Assembly (NCBI GenBank): GCA_015698285.1
Contig: CP048685.1
Coordinates: 3,598,060 to 3,662,059, forward strand
Source: Candidatus Nitronauta litoralis
GTDB lineage: Bacteria > Nitrospinota > Nitrospinia > Nitrospinales > Nitrospinaceae
Length of the DNA stretch: 64,000 nucleotides
Direction of reading: 5' to 3'
Part shown: positions 61,440-64,000 of the stretch, piece after piece
How positions within the stretch are numbered: position 1 is the first letter of the stretch
Layout: each line of letters begins with the position of its first letter
The notes under the pieces: model-generated
What the model was told of the DNA's origin: nothing
Databases searched by the model: none
Seen by the model: only the letters and a program-made list of their open reading frames with translations
Program-made: the position numbers and the translations under genes

Positions 61440-62780
61440 TTATCGCTCCTGATTCAGCTTGCTGAGACAGTCAATTGCGGCCTCATGCAGAGGCGCAAAT
61501 GGACCTCCCCAGGAAGCCTGTAATTGGGTAAAATCGCGAGGTGTCATCCCCTTCCTGACCCCCATTTGGATCATGGAAACCATTTCAGCTGAAAATGCTC
61601 CTGCGGCCTGCCCTCCGACAATTTCGCGACGATCCCGATCAGCAACAATTTTACAGAAGGACTCCCCTGTATCAAGGGGAAAATCATGGTCTTTTTTCCA
61701 GCCAATACTACGACCTTCTACTCCTCGAAAACCAAAATGATGGGCGTTCCCCCCAAAGCACCCGACACTGGCTACCGTCTGGGACAAACGAACCACATCC
61801 GGTATCCATTCCGGGTGAAAACTCCTTTTTTTCCCAAGGGCATTCGCAGCAGCCACCCTCCCCTCTTCCTGAGACCTATAGGGGTTTCGCACATGTCCTG
61901 TAACACTTCCAGCGGCAAACAGGTTTCCAAGGGTCGTTTTCATTTTTTCATCGACAAGAATTTCTCCGTTACCCCCCAGGTCCGGCACACTCTCTGGGTA
62001 AAAAATATTTGAAAGGTCAACCTTACGGTTTCCACAAACCAATAATTTATTGACCGTAAATTTAATGCCGCCGTCCAGGGTAATAGCAAGACCTTCAGAG
62101 TTTTTAAAAATTGATTTGATTGTTTTTTTTAACAGTAGCTTTACTTTTGACCGTTTCATTCCCTTCTCAAGAAACGCAATCAACTCTGGATCAAACCCAT
62201 CCAGCATTTCGGTTGATTCATGAGTAAAGAACACTTTCACTCCCAGCCGACGAAGCAACTCTGCCCATGCAAGGCTTTCCAGATTGCTTCCTGCTATGAG
62301 CAGGCTCGATGGCAATTCATCCAGAGCCCAAAGAGCTTCACTCTCAAATATCAGGTCTGGCTCAAAAGGAAAAGAAGGCAATGGACATACCGCAGACCCA
62401 GTGGCCACAAGGACATTCTCGCAATGATGTTCAATGGGCTCCCCATCATCAGTCACAACCACCCGGTTTGCATTAATCACTTGAGCATGCCCTCTTAAGG
62501 ACTTCACCCCCAGTCGTTTTAGTTCCTCCTGCCACAGGCTGGATCTGTCATTTGAAATTTCCTGGGCTCTTTGTTTGATCTCTGACCAGGGTGGTAAAAC
62601 ATCCCCCGATGCGCCATTGTTCATTTCTTCCAGAAGAATTTCAGGCCCTTTGAACACGCTATGCCCACCTGGTTTTCCAGGGTCAATGATTAAAACCCTG
62701 GCCCCCTGGGACCCGGCATACTGGGCTGCAGAAAGACCCGCAATACCGCTACCCAGAATGATAAGTTCATATGGTTTCAT
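61440..62780 (-). CDS. FAD-dependent oxidoreductase of the dihydrolipoamide-dehydrogenase fold, no redox cysteines
   Basis: This 446-residue flavoprotein has LIILGSGIAGLSAAQYAGSQ (FAD), a second nucleotide-binding region near residue 160 (SSLLIAGSNLESLAWAELL) and the dimerisation domain of the Lpd/mercuric reductase group. Where relatives have CxxxxC it reads GGHSVFKGPEILLEE, and the His-Glu dyad of the C-terminal HPT motif is replaced. It must therefore reduce something other than a disulfide, such as a quinone or ferredoxin-like partner. The gene is followed by the petC promoter region. The substrate is unknown. Confidence 0.85.
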   Translation of the reverse strand: MKPYELIILGSGIAGLSAAQYAGSQGARVLIIDPGKPGGHSVFKGPEILLEEMNNGASGDVLPPWSEIKQRAQEISNDRSSLWQEELKRLGVKSLRGHAQVINANRVVVTDDGEPIEHHCENVLVATGSAVCPLPSFPFEPDLIFESEALWALDELPSSLLIAGSNLESLAWAELLRRLGVKVFFTHESTEMLDGFDPELIAFLEKGMKRSKVKLLLKKTIKSIFKNSEGLAITLDGGIKFTVNKLLVCGNRKVDLSNIFYPESVPDLGGNGEILVDEKMKTTLGNLFAAGSVTGHVRNPYRSQEEGRVAAANALGKKRSFHPEWIPDVVRLSQTVASVGCFGGNAHHFGFRGVEGRSIGWKKDHDFPLDTGESFCKIVADRDRREIVGGQAAGAFSAEMVSMIQMGVRKGMTPRDFTQLQASWGGPFAPLHEAAIDCLSKLNQER

Positions 62781-62835
62781 TAAATTAATTCACCCCTTAA
62801 AATAAGTAACAACTTTTCATCCTAGCCCATCTATT

Positions 62836-63189
62836 TCAAATATTGAAAGCCGCAACAATTACCAGCATGACAAGGCCGACAGAAGCCAAAATAGCATGAA
62901 GAGTTTCGTGCACCCGCCGCGTCAAAGGAACAACCAAAAGAAAATACACAAAAGCAAAAATTATGAGAACATCCAGACCTTTTTCCTGATAAGACAGGAT
63001 CATGAAAACAACATACGACAACATTACCATTAGATAAACTAAACGATGCGTCCAATATAAACGCTTGCGTTTATCTTTTGGAAGCATGGTAACCCCGACC
63101 ATAATATTTCCAATGACCAACAGAATGGTGATTAGAAGAAGCAGGAATCCGGGCTGACCAAACAGGTCCCCTAGAGTTTGTGGCTGCAT
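62836..63189 (-). CDS. Four-helix membrane protein
   Basis: This 117-residue protein has four hydrophobic segments (about 14-34, 48-66, 72-90 and 99-115) and short basic loops (PKDKRKRLYWTHR). No family or motif is recognised. It lies 55 bases upstream of the flavoprotein on the same strand, so the two may be cotranscribed; a membrane partner of the flavoprotein is a possibility. Confidence 0.7.
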   Translation of the reverse strand: MQPQTLGDLFGQPGFLLLLITILLVIGNIMVGVTMLPKDKRKRLYWTHRLVYLMVMLSYVVFMILSYQEKGLDVLIIFAFVYFLLVVPLTRRVHETLHAILASVGLVMLVIVAAFNI

Positions 63190-63300
63190 GTTGCTACCGG
63201 AAAAATTATTGAACCAGAAAAAGGAACTTTTATTCCATTAAAACCAAGGCCATGGTCCCAGCTTGAAACGCCTTTTAGTTGTGATGTATCATAAATTGCT

Positions 63301-63465
63301 ATGACGAATGAAGAAGAAAAAATTAAATCGGAAGATTTGGCTGAAAAAGACAAAAAGAAAGACGAGGAAAAGTCCGCACCAAAAAAACCGGCAAAAAAAC
63401 CCTGGGAGCTCGCCCCACGAACGGGCCAGCGTCATGCCAATCCTTTTCAAAGAAAAACAAAATAA
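63301..63465 (+). CDS. Small lysine/glutamate-rich protein (54 residues)
   Basis: A 54-residue frame opens at 63301: a charged Lys/Glu-rich half is followed by KPWELAPRTGQRHANPFQRK, which looks like a conserved peptide rather than random sequence. No clear ribosome-binding site is present. The product is probably disordered; no function is suggested. Confidence 0.45.
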   Translation: MTNEEEKIKSEDLAEKDKKKDEEKSAPKKPAKKPWELAPRTGQRHANPFQRKTK

Positions 63466-63500
63466 CTTTTACAAAAACATAATCCAGTCAAACAATATTT

Positions 63501-64000
63501 CTAAACAACCAGGCCCTTTTTGATCAATGTTTTGTGGGCATCTCCCACTTTAGATGACGCCTCCTGCTCCCGTCCCCACTCAACGAGATCACGCAACCCC
63601 TCTTCAAGACTGATTTCAGGTTCAAATCCCAATTCCTGGATCTTCGAAATGTCAGCATAACAATCCCGTATATCGCCTGCCCGGAATTTGTTAATGATTT
63701 CCGGTTCAAGATCTTTTTCGTAAAGCCGGATAAGTGTACGCGCCAGTTTAACGATTGAATTGGGCCGACCCGTGCCAATATTAAAAACTCGATAGGGCGA
63801 ATCCTGATGTTCGAGTAAAAGTATCTTGCCCCGTACCAGATCCTTAATATGAATAAAATCTCGTTTCTGACGACCATCCTCATAAATCAAAGGAACCTGG
63901 TCATTTTTTATGGCTGATGAAAATATGGCCGCGGCACCGGTATATGGATTATTCAAGCTTTGACGGGGACCGTAACAATTAAAATATCGGCAGGCCACCG
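63501..64000 (-). CDS. NAD-dependent sugar epimerase/dehydratase, C-terminal part
   Basis: The frame runs off the window end, so only the last 166 residues are visible. They show the core of an extended short-chain dehydrogenase acting on nucleotide sugars: CRYFNCYGPRQ, QKRDFIHIKDLVRG, VFNIGTGRPNSIVKLA and a C-terminal AGDIRDCYADISKIQELGFE, as in UDP-glucose 4-epimerase/dehydratase relatives. The N-terminal Rossmann part lies outside the window. Confidence 0.87.
   Translation of the reverse strand, partial: VACRYFNCYGPRQSLNNPYTGAAAIFSSAIKNDQVPLIYEDGRQKRDFIHIKDLVRGKILLLEHQDSPYRVFNIGTGRPNSIVKLARTLIRLYEKDLEPEIINKFRAGDIRDCYADISKIQELGFEPEISLEEGLRDLVEWGREQEASSKVGDAHKTLIKKGLVV

Overview
The window looks like chromosomal DNA of a Gram-negative, cytochrome-rich bacterium. 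I infer a member or relative of the Nitrospinota (marine nitrite-oxidiser type). The reasons are a split cytochrome b/Rieske complex tied to a very large octaheme cytochrome c, several cysteine-poor leucine-rich-repeat proteins, multidomain glycosyltransferases and a compact, moderate-GC genome. No 16S rRNA or nitrite oxidoreductase gene is present, so the assignment is inference. Coding density is very high. I see no insertion sequence, prophage, integrase or CRISPR array.

Layout. 1-4.9 kb: a leucine-rich-repeat (LRR) gene, tatA, and a four-gene cassette of two DUF1538 membrane proteins, a PII-like protein and a CBS-pair protein, then unknowns. 4.9-17.4 kb: housekeeping genes nadC, a Glu/Leu-type dehydrogenase, a ccsA/hemX-like gene with hemA and hemC, nrdR, glyA, rpiB, a pentapeptide-repeat gene and tatC. 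17.7-25.5 kb: tRNA-Gly(CCC), two DUF507 genes, larC, a BFD-type [2Fe-2S] gene, tRNA-Met(CAT), a metallo-beta-lactamase-fold gene, YCII, a second LRR gene and an alpha/beta hydrolase. 25.7-34.2 kb: aconitase, an SH3/M48/TPR envelope group, gpsA-larB, an epimerase and tsaD. 34.2-38.5 kb: ftsE-ftsX-envC and ctpA. 39.3-43.2 kb: an HmuY-like secreted protein coupled to an FGE-fold protein, and RNase E/G. 43.4-51.8 kb: a divergent phosphoglycerate-kinase-like gene facing three large glycosyltransferase genes. 52-55.5 kb: a YuiH-type molybdoenzyme, a 50-residue membrane protein, a third LRR gene, a second FGE-fold gene and metF. 55.5-61.4 kb: the Rieske/cytochrome b/octaheme operon with two small membrane-anchored genes downstream. 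61.4-64 kb: a flavoprotein without the usual redox cysteines, small proteins and a truncated sugar epimerase.

How the genes fit together. The tetrapyrrole genes (hemA, hemC, the hemX-like gene) would supply heme for the c- and b-type cytochromes. TatA and TatC can export the Rieske protein, which carries a twin-arginine motif. FtsEX-EnvC and CtpA form a cell-wall remodelling module. LarB and LarC both act in making the nickel-pincer cofactor, but LarA and LarE are not here.

The most interesting parts are: (1) the DUF1538 x2 / PII-like / CBS cassette, which looks like a membrane transporter with two small cytosolic regulators; (2) the octaheme cytochrome with a membrane anchor, a long coiled-coil stalk and an acidic tail in a b6-type complex operon; (3) the HmuY-like/FGE-fold pair; (4) the PGK-like protein with an altered signature and a long insertion beside the glycosyltransferases. 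Functions proposed for these four are inference from sequence and context.
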